DNA of 64,000 nt from Pectobacterium araliae (GCF_037076465.1 NZ_AP028908.1:2294001-2358000); one strand, 5' to 3'; shown: positions 7,616 to 17,142, counted from the stretch's first letter. Notes: generated by a model from the letters alone, not told the origin. Translations and numbers: made by a program.

Positions 7616-8803
7616 TTAAATCCAGTTCTTGTTGCGGAATTCGCGCATGGTATCCGCGACCCATTGCATTTCCTGCGGCGTCCCTAACGAGATACGGCAC
7701 CAGCTATCTGCCGGAGGAAACGCGCGACCGATCAGCACGCCTGCGTCTGCCATATGCTTTTGGTAATCCTTAAGTGGAACGACTAGTTGGTGGAAAACAA
7801 AATTTCCTTCAGACGGTAAGTATGGCAGTTTCAGGTCATCTAACGCTTTCAGCAGGATTTGACGTGACACATCATTACTCTTTTTGCTGTAAGTAATAAA
7901 TGCCGAATCGTTCATTGATGCCAATGCGGCATCCACGCCACTAAAGTTGATTTTTTCACCCGCGACATACCGTCCCATCAACGCAATCACAGCTGGATGC
8001 GCGACGGCATACCCAACGCGCATACCGGCCATAGCGTGTATTTTGGAGAAGGTTTTGAGCAGAATAATATTCTCTGCACCTTGGGTAATCATCGGCGAAA
8101 TAGAGCGGAAACGTGGGTCATTAACGAACTCGGCGTAGGCTTCATCGACGATAAACATCGTATTGGCAGGCTTGCTGGCAATCCACGGTTCGATTAAATC
8201 CGCAGGTGTAATCGTGCCCGTTGGGTTGTTGGGATTGACCAAATAAACGATAGAAGGGCCGCTGTAACCCGCAACAGCGGCTTTTAGCCCTTCAATATCG
8301 AACGCCCAGTTGTCGAGCATTTTAACTTTGGTGACTTTAATTCCGGCAATCTTGGCAAAATGTTCGCCATCACCATAGGTTAATTCAGGGATCACCAGTT
8401 GTGCATCCAGCGACGCGTAGGCTTCAATCGCCGCACGGATACCTTCGGACGATCCCGCCGTCAGTAAAATGGATGGGGCTTCCACCTGGTGGTGCGCCGC
8501 CAGTTTATTGCCGAGCATCAAAATTTCATTCTTTGCGTAGCGGTTGGCTTTCACGACGGCATCGCGTGCCGCGGCTTGCGCCTTGGGCGACATACCCAAC
8601 GGATTTTCATTGAAATTAATGCGGATTGGGTTATCAGCCGATGGTGCGGTAAACGCTGAGTTTTCAGGCTGAGTTTCGGCAAAAACTCGTGAACTTACCC
8701 CTGTTGTTACCGCAACCGTCCCCAGCAGGGCGCCAGAAAGTTTTAATAATGCTCTGCGTTTCGGGTTTAATACGTCGCTTTCATTGATTAAAAAATTCAT
8801 CAA
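7616..8803 (-). CDS. Tat-exported PLP-dependent aminotransferase, HisC-like
   Basis: A 395-residue class I/II aminotransferase most like histidinol-phosphate aminotransferases: NENPLG near residue 65, NPNNPTGT, DEAYAEF, and the PLP lysine in KTFSKIHAMAGMRVGYA. Unusually, the N-terminus is a twin-arginine signal, KRRALLKLSGALLGTVAVTTGVSSRVFA (residues 15-42), then ETQPENSAF before the catalytic domain. A folded, cofactor-loaded periplasmic enzyme is therefore predicted. It is unlinked to his genes and appears monocistronic. The substrate is unknown; an amino-acid or aminophosphonate role would be a guess. Confidence 0.88.
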   Translation of the reverse strand: MMNFLINESDVLNPKRRALLKLSGALLGTVAVTTGVSSRVFAETQPENSAFTAPSADNPIRINFNENPLGMSPKAQAAARDAVVKANRYAKNEILMLGNKLAAHHQVEAPSILLTAGSSEGIRAAIEAYASLDAQLVIPELTYGDGEHFAKIAGIKVTKVKMLDNWAFDIEGLKAAVAGYSGPSIVYLVNPNNPTGTITPADLIEPWIASKPANTMFIVDEAYAEFVNDPRFRSISPMITQGAENIILLKTFSKIHAMAGMRVGYAVAHPAVIALMGRYVAGEKINFSGVDAALASMNDSAFITYSKKSNDVSRQILLKALDDLKLPYLPSEGNFVFHQLVVPLKDYQKHMADAGVLIGRAFPPADSWCRISLGTPQEMQWVADTMREFRNKNWI

Positions 8804-9107
8804 AACACTCTCCTTAGTTACATAATGGCAGGAAAGCTAAAGCATAAAATGCGCCAATTTTTCTAATCGGTCGTTCTCTAATGTCTTGTCAAATAGGTGA
8901 AATAATATTTTCTTACGCCAAGTTTTCCCGTATAGCGGGAAACTTCACCTTTTCTACGTATCGATTAAAGGTAAAAAAAATTTATTTATTCATCCAGTAA
9001 TTAAGTCAAATGATATGAATTACTTATGCAAGAGATCCATCATGACGCATGAAGTGATGCATCATGATGCGCTTGCTCTATGAAGTAGCGATGGCATGGA
9101 GGAGAAA
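8804..9107. other. intergenic region upstream of the Tat aminotransferase
   Basis: No gene seen. It holds the presumed minus-strand promoter of the aminotransferase, a bulged hairpin around 8929-8952 (AGTTTTCCCG / CGGGAAACT), and a perfect 12-bp palindrome GCATCATGATGC at 9059-9070 just below the gpgS stop. Confidence 0.5.
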
Positions 9108-10328
9108 TCATTCTTCCTGATTGTCGGCTTCTACCGCCGCGTACAATCGGTCAAGGATGTCGGGAAAAGCAGACTGCACGCGATTCCAGCTCGGCACAAA
9201 GGGTTTATCACCCGGGCTATCGCTATAGGCATGGCCGGAAAAGGTGATGACATCAGAAAATAACTCCACCGCCGACTCCTCTTTATGACGGTCGAAACTC
9301 AGGCCGTTCATTCGGGCATCGTGTTCGAAGGCATCGATCATATCAAGAGCGGTTCGATAGTAGGTCGCCCGTAGGACACGGAAAGAGTCCGTGGTGATAT
9401 TCACGCCGAGAATCGCCAGCTTGCGGTACAGCGCTTTGGTGATGTCAGCCGCCATGCGCTGCAATCCTGCGTTCGGGTCGTCTTCAGAGATCGGCTGATG
9501 TTTATGGTCGTAGCGGTCCGCGATATCTACCTGACAAATACGGCGGGTTGCGGTTCCGCGATGAATTTCTGACAGCACACCAATCTCCAGCCCCCAATCG
9601 CTTGGAATACGCAAGTTGTTCAGGATTGAGGTACGCATTGCAAACTCACCAGAAAGTGGGTAACGGTAACTGCGCATGTAATCGAGGTAGTCGGAATTGC
9701 CGTAAACCTTTTGCAGCGATTTCAATAACGGATAGACCAGTAAGCGACCCACACGGCCATTCAGTTTTCCCTCAGCAACGCGGGCGTAATAGCCTTTACA
9801 GAAGTCATAACTAAAGTGCGGATTCGCCACCGGGTAGAGCAGGCGAGCCAGCATTGCGCGATCATAAGTGACAATGTCACAGTCATGCAGTGCGACACAG
9901 GCAGAGCGGCGCGATGCTAGCGTATAACCGACACAAAACCAGACATTCCGGCCTTTGCCGGGTTCCTGCGGTGCGAGTGATTTTTCAGCCAGCTCGTCGC
10001 TGAGCGCTTTCAGACGTGGGCCATCGTTCCACAGAATTCGATGTCGTTGTGGCAGGCGAGAGAAGAATTTTCGGGCGTAAAGAAACTGTTCCCGATCAGC
10101 ACGATCCAGCCCAATCACAATTTCGCCAAGGTAAGAAACCTGAGACAGCTGATCGATGATATGACTCAGTGCAGGACCTTCTAGCTCAGAATAAAGCGAT
10201 GGCAAAATCAGCCCCATGCTGTTTTGCCCGGAAAAGACCTGAAGTTCATATTCCAACTCTTCCGTGCTTCTCTGAGTGAGGTTGTGAAAATTGGTAATGA
10301 TGCCATCTTGATAAAATTCGCTCATCAT
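9108..10328 (-). CDS. gpgS: glucosyl-3-phosphoglycerate synthase (GT81)
   Basis: A 406-residue GT-A fold, GT81-type glycosyltransferase. It is expected to join glucose from an NDP-glucose donor to 3-phosphoglycerate, giving glucosyl-3-phosphoglycerate. Seen: GKGRNVWFCVGY, the metal-binding region VALHDCDIVTYDRAML (DxD-like), then SGEFAMRTSILNNLRIPSDWGLEIGVL, characteristic of GpgS/MpgS-like enzymes. The phosphatase gene lies 27 bases upstream on the same strand, so the two should form a glucosylglycerate (compatible solute) operon. The start is ATG-ATG after GGGAGCAC, and either ATG is possible. Dickeya is reported to accumulate glucosylglycerate under osmotic stress, which fits. Confidence 0.87.
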   Translation of the reverse strand: MMSEFYQDGIITNFHNLTQRSTEELEYELQVFSGQNSMGLILPSLYSELEGPALSHIIDQLSQVSYLGEIVIGLDRADREQFLYARKFFSRLPQRHRILWNDGPRLKALSDELAEKSLAPQEPGKGRNVWFCVGYTLASRRSACVALHDCDIVTYDRAMLARLLYPVANPHFSYDFCKGYYARVAEGKLNGRVGRLLVYPLLKSLQKVYGNSDYLDYMRSYRYPLSGEFAMRTSILNNLRIPSDWGLEIGVLSEIHRGTATRRICQVDIADRYDHKHQPISEDDPNAGLQRMAADITKALYRKLAILGVNITTDSFRVLRATYYRTALDMIDAFEHDARMNGLSFDRHKEESAVELFSDVITFSGHAYSDSPGDKPFVPSWNRVQSAFPDILDRLYAAVEADNQEE

Positions 10329-10355
10329 GTGCTCCCATACTATCTGGTGGCTAGT

Positions 10356-11180
10356 TCATGCCGAGAAATAGCCGTTGCCGATAAAATGTTCCAGCCCTTC
10401 ACTCCAGCCTTGAGGCCCTGAATTCTGCGTACAATATTGCTCACCGACGTATGATTCAGGCAGCTTAACGATTTGATTCTCCTTGCCTTTAATTAATACG
10501 GCCCAATCTACTGCGCATAGAAGGGATAGATCATTCGGACCATCGCCCAGACCCAGTGTTTTGATATTCGCGCCGTATCTCTCAATGTACTGTGTTTTTA
10601 TCCAGTTACTCGTAAATCCCTTACTCGCTTGTCTATCCATGACGTGATAGAAGCGACCGCCTTGCGTCAGAGTCAGGCCCACATCCGCCAATAACTGACG
10701 AAAATGCGGTAACCTGTCGGCATCATCCAGCCAAAGCAACGGTTCAGAGGCTTCACGCTGTTGCGCACGTCGGGCATCTTGCTCGCTTAACCCTGTGGCA
10801 TCGGCTATTTCTGCGTGGCTCATATCGCCAAATCCTTTGAAGCGAAAACCGGATGTACGCAGTTGCTCTAACTGAGTACGGATGACGGAATATCCTGAGC
10901 CGATCCTTTTTCTTGGATAATCAGGATGCGCTTGCCATGCCTGCGGTAGCACCACAACGGCACCGTTTTCCGCAATATAGGGATACTCATCCAGCCCTAA
11001 CGCCCGCTGTAAACGTTCAACTTCCGCCGCTGTTTTACTGGTGGTGATAATCAGCGGTATTGCCTCGTTTGCCAGTCGCATCAGCCACGGTTGTGCGGCA
11101 TCCCATCGGTAAGTTTCATGGTCGAGCAGTGACCCATCGAGGTCGCTGAAAATAATCAGCGTCGTATTGCACTTTTTCAT
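10356..11180 (-). CDS. gpgP: glucosyl-3-phosphoglycerate phosphatase, HAD-IIB (MpgP/YedP-like)
   Basis: A 274-residue HAD-superfamily IIB phosphatase. Motif I is FSDLDGSLLD (nucleophile and acid/base Asp, residues 12-21), motif II is ITTSK (about 46-50), and motif IV is LGLGDGPNDLSLL (about 215-227). IAENGAVVVLP is typical of the mannosyl-3-phosphoglycerate phosphatase/YedP group. Placed directly before gpgS, it most likely dephosphorylates glucosyl-3-phosphoglycerate to glucosylglycerate. The specificity is inferred from the neighbour, since the family also accepts the mannosyl form. It is the promoter-proximal gene of the pair. Confidence 0.82.
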   Translation of the reverse strand: MKKCNTTLIIFSDLDGSLLDHETYRWDAAQPWLMRLANEAIPLIITTSKTAAEVERLQRALGLDEYPYIAENGAVVVLPQAWQAHPDYPRKRIGSGYSVIRTQLEQLRTSGFRFKGFGDMSHAEIADATGLSEQDARRAQQREASEPLLWLDDADRLPHFRQLLADVGLTLTQGGRFYHVMDRQASKGFTSNWIKTQYIERYGANIKTLGLGDGPNDLSLLCAVDWAVLIKGKENQIVKLPESYVGEQYCTQNSGPQGWSEGLEHFIGNGYFSA

Positions 11181-11382
11181 AAGTTCTCCATGTTTTATCT
11201 TGGATAAACAGAGAGTAACGATGGATGAGTAACGTTAATCAGAAAGGGCGTGTGTCTGTCAGTGAGGTGTTGTGTTTGCAGTATCGATGAGTGTGATCAT
11301 AATCACATTTTAAGGATAGGTGGCGATCTGTATCTTCACCAATAGCATAATGATCTGGCTATTTCTTTGTACAAGACAGGGA

Positions 11383-11760
11383 TTAGCGGAAGCTGCTTTT
11401 ATCCTGAAACGTTTTGCGCCAGTCGGTCGGACTAACGCTAAAACGCTGTTTAAACTGCTGGCGAAATGTCACCACTGACTGAAACCCTGCACTATCGGCA
11501 ATTGCTTCGATTGAATGGGACGTCGATTCCAACAATACCTGACTATGGCGAAGTCGTTCCGCGGTTAACCAGTCGCTGACCGTCATGCCCGTAGCACGGA
11601 AAAAATGTCGGGTAAATGTCCTGCGACTCATCTGCACTTGGTACGCCAGTGCATCCAAAGAGTAAGGGGAACGGAGATGGCCTCGTAGATAATCCAGCAG
11701 CTGATTGATTTTGCTATCTCTTATTGTTCCTATATCAGGGTAACGGGTCGCGCTGTTACG
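11383..11760 (-). pseudogene. C-terminal remnant of an AraC/GlxA-family regulator
   Basis: Only the DNA-binding half of an AraC-type regulator survives. An open stretch of 91 codons (from a TTG at 11658) carries MSRRTFTRHFFRATGMTVSDW, ERLRHSQVLLEST and SIEAIADSAGFQSVVTFRQQFKQRF, the two HTH motifs. The same frame reads upstream without a stop to about 11760 (SATRYPDIGTIRDSKINQLL), which resembles the linker of GlxA/FtrA-like proteins. Then TGA and TAG codons follow and the DJ-1-like sensor domain is absent. I read this as a truncated relic; translation of the short form cannot be excluded. Confidence 0.75.
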
Positions 11761-11948
11761 CGCCGAATAGGAGCAGTATAAGAATCAGGCAGATCGCTAA
11801 CAGTGGCCTGAATGACACACTTCGATGGGTTTAGGCCAATTTATCTCAAATGGATTGTTTATCATCAGGCGGAGCATCCTATTGCTGTCTTCACGCACAA
11901 TGGCTATCTTAACCAACGTACTGTTTCATCACTGAAAAGGACTCTCCC

Positions 11949-12179
11949 ATGCCCCATATTGATGTCAAACACTTCCCAAGAAACTTATCTGAAGAAGAGA
12001 AGAAAGTCATCGCTGAAGATCTCGCGGCGGTTTTGAAGACGCATTTCGGCTCTTCTGACGACTCGCTTTCTGTGGCGTTTAACGAAATTCAGCGCGAACG
12101 CTGGAAGGATGACGTTTACGATCCGCTTATCAAGCCACATTTAGATACGCTGGCGAAAAAACCGGGATATTCGTATTAA
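11949..12179 (+). CDS. pptA: tautomerase PptA (4-oxalocrotonate tautomerase family)
   Basis: A 76-residue tautomerase. The catalytic Pro follows the initiator Met (MPHIDVKHFPRNL), and the protein ends KKPGYSY, matching E. coli PptA (YdcE) end to end by recall. The length is normal for the family. The physiological substrate is not known. The start at 11949 is fixed by the need to expose Pro-2, with AAGGA about 9 bases upstream. A hairpin terminator follows. Confidence 0.92.
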   Translation: MPHIDVKHFPRNLSEEEKKVIAEDLAAVLKTHFGSSDDSLSVAFNEIQRERWKDDVYDPLIKPHLDTLAKKPGYSY

Positions 12180-12196
12180 AAAACACGGAGTAAAAA

Positions 12197-12226
12197 GCCG
12201 ATAACACATTGAGTATTATCGGCTTT
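12197..12226. terminator. terminator between pptA and ddc
   Basis: AAGCCGATAA / TTATCGGCTT stem with a loop of about 9 bases. The A and T flanks suit both convergent transcripts (pptA on plus, dat-ddc on minus). Confidence 0.8.
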
Positions 12227-12248
12227 AATGATGCAGTAGAGCAGGGGA

Positions 12249-13760
12249 TTACGCTGTCAGCAGTTGCTGGGCTGTACTTTCAACCAGAGCCAGCAGGACT
12301 TTGACATCATCCAGATTGACCGTTGGGTTCAGTAACGTCAGCTTCAGGCAGGTAACGCCGTTAAATTCGGTGACGCCTACGTTGGCTCGCCCTGACGCTA
12401 GCAGAGCATCGCCAATGCGTTGGTTAAGCAACGCAATCGCCGCATCGGCCGCTGTCGCCAACGGCTGTGGGCGGAAACGGAACAGCACACTTGCCAGCTG
12501 TGGCTGCATCACCAATTCCAGCGAGGCATGTTCATCCACATACTGTGCAACCTGTTGTGCCAGCGTGACGCCGTGATCGATGATCGCCGCGTACTGCTGT
12601 TGGCCTAGTGCTTCCAGACCCATCCACAGTTTCAGCGCATCAAAACGGCGCGTCGTCTGCAATGATTTTGACACCAGATTCGGTACGCCCTGTGCTTCGT
12701 CGAACTCAGAGTTCAGGTAAGCCGCTTGATAGCGCATCAGCTCATAATGGCGTGCTTCTTTCAGCAAGAATGCGCCACAGCTGATGGTCTGGAAGAATTG
12801 TTTATGGAAATCTAACGTAATGGAATCCACTAGCTCAATGCCGTCCAGATAATCACGATACTTCTCTGACAGCAGCAGTGCGCCGCCCCAGGCTGCATCA
12901 ACGTGTACCCAAATTTGGTGTTCCGCTGCCAGTGTTGCAATCGCCCGCAGAGGGTCGATCGCGCCTGCGTCGGTCGTACCGGCTGTCGCGACAATGGCCA
13001 GAATCTGCTCGCCGTTAGCCTTGGACTGCGCCACTTTCTCTGCTAAATCGTTCAGATCCATCCGCGCGAAGCGATCGGTTTTCACCAGCGTAACGCATTG
13101 ATAACCCAAACCCAGTAAAGCCATGTTCTTTTGCACCGAGAAATGGGCATTTTCAGAACAGAACACTTTAATTTTCTTCAGGTTACCAACCAATCCATCT
13201 TGCTGGATCGAATGACCCTGACGGGCAAAGAAGGCATCACGCGCCAGCATCAGCCCCATCAGGTTACTTTGGGTGCCGCCGCTGGTGAATACGCCAGCAT
13301 CGCCAGACTGATAGCCGACCTGAGTACGCAGCCACTCAATCAGCTTCATCTCAATGATGGTCGCTGACGGGCTTTGATCCCAAGAATCCATGCTCTGGTT
13401 GGTGGCGTTAATTAACACTTCAGCTGCCTGACTAACCACCAGACTCGGGCAGTGCAGGTGAGCGACACACTGTGGATGATGTACCGACAGGCTGTCTTTC
13501 AAAAAGTACTCAATCGCACGCTCGATAGCGGCCTGGTTACCCAGCCCCTGAGGATTAAAATCCAGCACGATGCGTTCACGCAGTTCAGCAACGCTTTTCC
13601 CCTGATACATCTCAGGCTGTTGCAACCACTGCATGACGGCCTGGCTACTCTGCGCGATCGCGTCCTGATAGGCTTCGATACTCTGTGCAGAAGCGGCCAG
13701 AATCGGGTTGATTTTTGTTTCCACTGCTTCTGTTTTCACTAATTGGGACATCGTGGTCAT
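12249..13760 (-). CDS. ddc: L-2,4-diaminobutyrate decarboxylase
   Basis: A group II PLP decarboxylase of about 503 residues that converts L-2,4-diaminobutyrate to 1,3-diaminopropane. Features: HHPQCVAHLHCPSLV, TSGGTQSNLMGLMLAR, ATAGTTDAGAIDPL, HVDAAWGGALLLS and the PLP lysine in SITLDFHKQFFQ. It closely resembles Acinetobacter Ddc by recall. It follows dat with no spacer, so the two genes are translationally close. Three in-frame starts exist: GTG 13769, ATG 13760 and ATG 13751. I chose 13760, which has GGAG 3 bases upstream, but this is uncertain. Confidence 0.92.
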   Translation of the reverse strand: MTTMSQLVKTEAVETKINPILAASAQSIEAYQDAIAQSSQAVMQWLQQPEMYQGKSVAELRERIVLDFNPQGLGNQAAIERAIEYFLKDSLSVHHPQCVAHLHCPSLVVSQAAEVLINATNQSMDSWDQSPSATIIEMKLIEWLRTQVGYQSGDAGVFTSGGTQSNLMGLMLARDAFFARQGHSIQQDGLVGNLKKIKVFCSENAHFSVQKNMALLGLGYQCVTLVKTDRFARMDLNDLAEKVAQSKANGEQILAIVATAGTTDAGAIDPLRAIATLAAEHQIWVHVDAAWGGALLLSEKYRDYLDGIELVDSITLDFHKQFFQTISCGAFLLKEARHYELMRYQAAYLNSEFDEAQGVPNLVSKSLQTTRRFDALKLWMGLEALGQQQYAAIIDHGVTLAQQVAQYVDEHASLELVMQPQLASVLFRFRPQPLATAADAAIALLNQRIGDALLASGRANVGVTEFNGVTCLKLTLLNPTVNLDDVKVLLALVESTAQQLLTA

Positions 13761-13769
13761 TCGCTCCAC

Positions 13770-15152
13770 TTAGACTGGCTTCACGCCAGCAGACAGCAGG
13801 GCGTTTTCAAATTTATCCAGGAAGATTTCCAACTCAGCATTACTGATCAGCAGGGATGGCAATAGACGCAGAACGCAACCATTACGGCCACCGCGCTCCA
13901 GAATCAGGCCTGATTCAAAGCATTTTTTCTGTAACAGAGCAGACAATTCGCCATCAGATGGGTAGCACCCCATGTGATCCTGCGCTTCGTCAGGCTTAAC
14001 CATCTCAATCCCGATCATCAAACCCAGACCGCGAACGTGGCCGATCACGGGATAACGTTTTTGCAGTTCAGCCAGTTTAGCCTTCAGCCATTCACCTTGC
14101 TCGGCGACTTTATTGGCTACCTGATTGTCTTTGAGGTATTTCAGCGTCGTCAGACCCGTTGCCATCGCCAGTTGGTTACCGCGGAAGGTGCCAGTATGGT
14201 GACCCGGCGCCCAGGCGTCGAACTGCTTTTTGATACCCAATACAGCTAATGGCAGGCCGCCACCGACTGCTTTAGACATCACGATAATATCTGGCTCAAT
14301 ACCCGCGTGTTCAAAGGCGAAGAATTTACCGGTACGTGCAAAGCCCGCCTGAACTTCGTCGATGATCAGCAGGATACCGTGTTCCTGCGTTACTTTACGG
14401 ATGCGCTGCAACCACTCGGCAGGCGCAGGATTAACGCCGCCTTCACCTTGAACGGCTTCCAAAATGACCGCCGCGGGTTTGCGTACGCCACTCTCAACGT
14501 CGTTGATCAGGTTTTCAAAATAGTAGGTTAATGCTTTAACGCCAGCATCACCGCCAATACCCAGCGGGCAGCGGTACTGATGTGGATAAGGCATAAACTG
14601 GACTTCAGGCATCATGCCATCGACCGCTTCTTTCGGTGAAAGGTTACCGGTTACTGACAGCGCACCATGCGTCATGCCGTGGTAGCCACCGGAGAAGCTG
14701 ATCACACCAGCACGACCGGTGTATTTCTTGGCCAGCTTCAGCGCGGCTTCGACCGCATCGGCGCCAGAAGGGCCGGTAAACTGGAGGCAATACTCTTTGC
14801 CCTGACCAGGTAATAAGGAAAGCAGATATTCGGAGAACTGATCTTTCAACGGCGTTGTCAGATCTAGTGTATGTAACGGCAAGCCGCTAGTAATGACACG
14901 TTGGATGCTTTGCAGCACGTCAGGATGATTATGCCCAAGCGCCAGCGTTCCCGCTCCGGCCAGACAATCAAGATATTGATTATTCTCAACATCGGTGATC
15001 CACACACCTTCGGCTTTCGCAATTGCCAGAGGCAATTTGCGTGGATAACTCCTCACGTTCGATTCAAATTCAGCTTGTCTTGCCAAATAGGTTTCATTGT
15101 TTCCGTTTAATGAATTCGCACCTAAACTGTCAATACGGACTTTATCCGTCAT
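13770..15152 (-). CDS. dat: diaminobutyrate-2-oxoglutarate aminotransferase
   Basis: A 460-residue class III aminotransferase that makes L-2,4-diaminobutyrate from aspartate semialdehyde with glutamate as donor. Seen: [64 protein letters not shown] and the PLP lysine in [16 protein letters not shown]. Start codons ATG 15155 and 15152 are adjacent; GGAG lies 7 bases from the second. The longer open frame to 15260 has no plausible start. With ddc it forms the 1,3-diaminopropane pathway operon. Confidence 0.93.
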   Translation of the reverse strand: MTDKVRIDSLGANSLNGNNETYLARQAEFESNVRSYPRKLPLAIAKAEGVWITDVENNQYLDCLAGAGTLALGHNHPDVLQSIQRVITSGLPLHTLDLTTPLKDQFSEYLLSLLPGQGKEYCLQFTGPSGADAVEAALKLAKKYTGRAGVISFSGGYHGMTHGALSVTGNLSPKEAVDGMMPEVQFMPYPHQYRCPLGIGGDAGVKALTYYFENLINDVESGVRKPAAVILEAVQGEGGVNPAPAEWLQRIRKVTQEHGILLIIDEVQAGFARTGKFFAFEHAGIEPDIIVMSKAVGGGLPLAVLGIKKQFDAWAPGHHTGTFRGNQLAMATGLTTLKYLKDNQVANKVAEQGEWLKAKLAELQKRYPVIGHVRGLGLMIGIEMVKPDEAQDHMGCYPSDGELSALLQKKCFESGLILERGGRNGCVLRLLPSLLISNAELEIFLDKFENALLSAGVKPV

Positions 15153-15553
15153 CATATCTCTCCTACAACCGTGTGCTCGCTGGCAATCACAGTTGAATAA
15201 ATGAATTAAACATGTAACTGCTATAAGAAAAACGCGGCCAATATAGGGTTTTTCAGTCACCGACTCAATGATTTATTTCGTTTCGAAACCTTTATTTTTT
15301 TACATAAAAATCAACTGGTTGAATAATTAATGACTATTCATGATGCCATGGTTATCTTACATGCTTATTAAATACGCAAAAAAATCCGCCTGCCGCGGAA
15401 TTTTTGAGCCGAAAAGGTGGTAACGAGTGGAGTAAACAACACTTTTAGCGAGGAAAAACGGTGTGAAAACCACAGGCGAGGGGGAACGATATGTTGCTTT
15501 CTGTCTATATAAAGACTGATGCAGAGATTTTGGATGCCTCTGCACCCGTTCCG
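15153..15553. other. intergenic region between dat and digH
   Basis: No gene supported. It contains the presumed dat promoter (minus strand, AT-rich 15180-15350) and a hairpin at about 15376-15397 (TCCGC / GCGGA flanked by A and T runs) that would terminate digH on the minus strand. A 62-codon minus-strand frame here looks non-coding. Confidence 0.5.
15376..15397 (-). terminator. probable terminator of digH
   Basis: Stem ATCCGC / GCGGAAT with a T-run on the minus strand, about 160 bases below the digH stop. Confidence 0.55.
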
Positions 15554-16849
15554 TTAAATAGGATTCCAGCGATTTCTAAGATAATTAACCGCTTCCTGAG
15601 TCTGTGGCTGATTCAGGTAGTTCTCCCTGAACAAAATCGTGCCATTAATATGTGGCGTAGACTCGTTCAAATCGAGCTGCTTTTTCAGCTCTGGCACACC
15701 GCCCTTTATCATCCAGTCTGGTTCATTCTTTGACGGTTCACCGACTTTATACAAGGCAACGCCAATATAGAGGCGCGTGCTCGTGGGTTTCACCACATCC
15801 ACCCACCATTTTGCCAATACATCATAGCGAGCCGCATCGCGTGCGAAAGGCCAATACAGCTGCGGGGCAATATAATCCAGCAACCCTTGCTGCACCCACT
15901 GGCGAGTATCGGCATAAGCTTCATCATAGGCGGCAGCGCCTCGCGTGTCGGAGCCGGCTGCATCGTGTGACCGGTTGCGCCATACGCCAGCGGGACTGAC
16001 GCCGAACTCAACTTCAGGCTTCAACTGTTTGATAGTGCGCGAAACCTGCTCGATCAGTTGTTGAGTATTGTGCCGACGCCAGTCTGCTTTTGAGCCAAAT
16101 CCCTGACCATATCGTTGAAAGGTTTCGCTATCGTTAAGCATTGAGGTCGATGATTCAGCATAGAAGTAGTCATCAAACTGCACGCCGTCAATAGCGTAGT
16201 GCGCCACAACTTCGGCCACGATACTGGTGATCCAGCTTCGTGCTTCGGGAATGCCGGGGTCGAGTACAAAGCGATCGCCCGCCGTGCGAATCCAGTCGCG
16301 ATGCAACACAAATACGCTGGCCGGATTCTGTGACAATGTACGATTTAGTTCCGTCACGGTTCCTTGCTTGGTATTAACGGATACACGATAGGGATTAAAC
16401 CAGGCATGGACTTTCATACCACGTTTGTGCGCTTCATCCAGAATGAATTGAAGCGGATCGTAGCCAGGATCTTCACCAATATTGCCGGTCAACATATCTG
16501 ACCAAGGCAATATTTTAGATGACCAAAGCGCAGTGCCATCGGGTTTAACCTGAAAAAATACGGTGTTGATGCCGAGGCTTTTCAATTTATCCAGCTTGCC
16601 TTTCAGCGCTTCCTGCTGCTGAGTCATGCGGATAGTAGGGCTGCTGGCATTGACTGACGCCACTGGCGGCCAATCGAGACGGGAAACGGTCGCCAGCCAG
16701 ACACCACGTACGGGTTCCTGATTCTGCTGAGCTGTGGCTGGGAGTGGTTGTTTAACTGGGGGGAGCGGGGTGACAAGCGAGCTCGGCGGCTTGGAGGCGC
16801 AACTGACAAGTAGAAGCGCAGCAGCAATAAGTACAACTGGCTTTTTCAC
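15554..16849 (-). CDS. digH: DigH (YddW) lipoprotein glycosyl hydrolase acting on denuded peptidoglycan glycans
   Basis: A 431-residue GHL10-type glycoside hydrolase lipoprotein. The signal peptide ends in the lipobox LLLVSCAS (Cys near 17), followed by a Pro-rich linker. The catalytic TIM barrel starts at about residue 47 (PVRGVWLATVSRLDWPP) and includes GINTVFFQVKPDGTALW, VHAWFNPYRVS, DGVQFDDYFY with candidate catalytic acids, and FGVSPAGVWRNRS. By recall it matches E. coli YddW/DigH, which cleaves peptide-free glycans made by amidases during septum splitting. It lies 5 bases after the VF530 gene on the same strand. Confidence 0.93.
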   Translation of the reverse strand: MKKPVVLIAAALLLVSCASKPPSSLVTPLPPVKQPLPATAQQNQEPVRGVWLATVSRLDWPPVASVNASSPTIRMTQQQEALKGKLDKLKSLGINTVFFQVKPDGTALWSSKILPWSDMLTGNIGEDPGYDPLQFILDEAHKRGMKVHAWFNPYRVSVNTKQGTVTELNRTLSQNPASVFVLHRDWIRTAGDRFVLDPGIPEARSWITSIVAEVVAHYAIDGVQFDDYFYAESSTSMLNDSETFQRYGQGFGSKADWRRHNTQQLIEQVSRTIKQLKPEVEFGVSPAGVWRNRSHDAAGSDTRGAAAYDEAYADTRQWVQQGLLDYIAPQLYWPFARDAARYDVLAKWWVDVVKPTSTRLYIGVALYKVGEPSKNEPDWMIKGGVPELKKQLDLNESTPHINGTILFRENYLNQPQTQEAVNYLRNRWNPI

Positions 16850-16854
16850 GTGGG

Positions 16855-17142
16855 TTAGCTCTTACTTTTGCGACTATTAGCCCACGGGTCAACAATGTCA
16901 TCATTCGGTTTCGCGGGCGCCACATCATCCAGAGAATCAAGATACAGTGCTTCAACCTCGGCGCGAGCCCACGGTGTCCGACGCAGAAATTTTAAACTGG
17001 ATTTCACACTTGGATCGCTTTTAAAGCAATTGATGTTGATCTGTCGACCTAGCTCAACCCAACCAAAACGGGCAACCAACGCATTGATTTGCATTTCAAG
17101 CGTTACGCCATGTAAAGGATCTTTAGAAATATGAGCAGTCAT
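16855..17142 (-). CDS. VF530 family (DUF2132) DNA-binding-like protein
   Basis: A 95-residue protein of the VF530/DUF2132 family: [59 protein letters not shown], then a polar tail ending WANSRKSKS. The Vibrio VF530 structure is described as helical with a possible DNA-binding role; the function is not established. ATG 17142 was chosen because family similarity begins at [12 protein letters not shown]; the open frame extends 23 codons further with no good start. It probably shares a transcript with digH. Confidence 0.85.
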   Translation of the reverse strand: MTAHISKDPLHGVTLEMQINALVARFGWVELGRQININCFKSDPSVKSSLKFLRRTPWARAEVEALYLDSLDDVAPAKPNDDIVDPWANSRKSKS

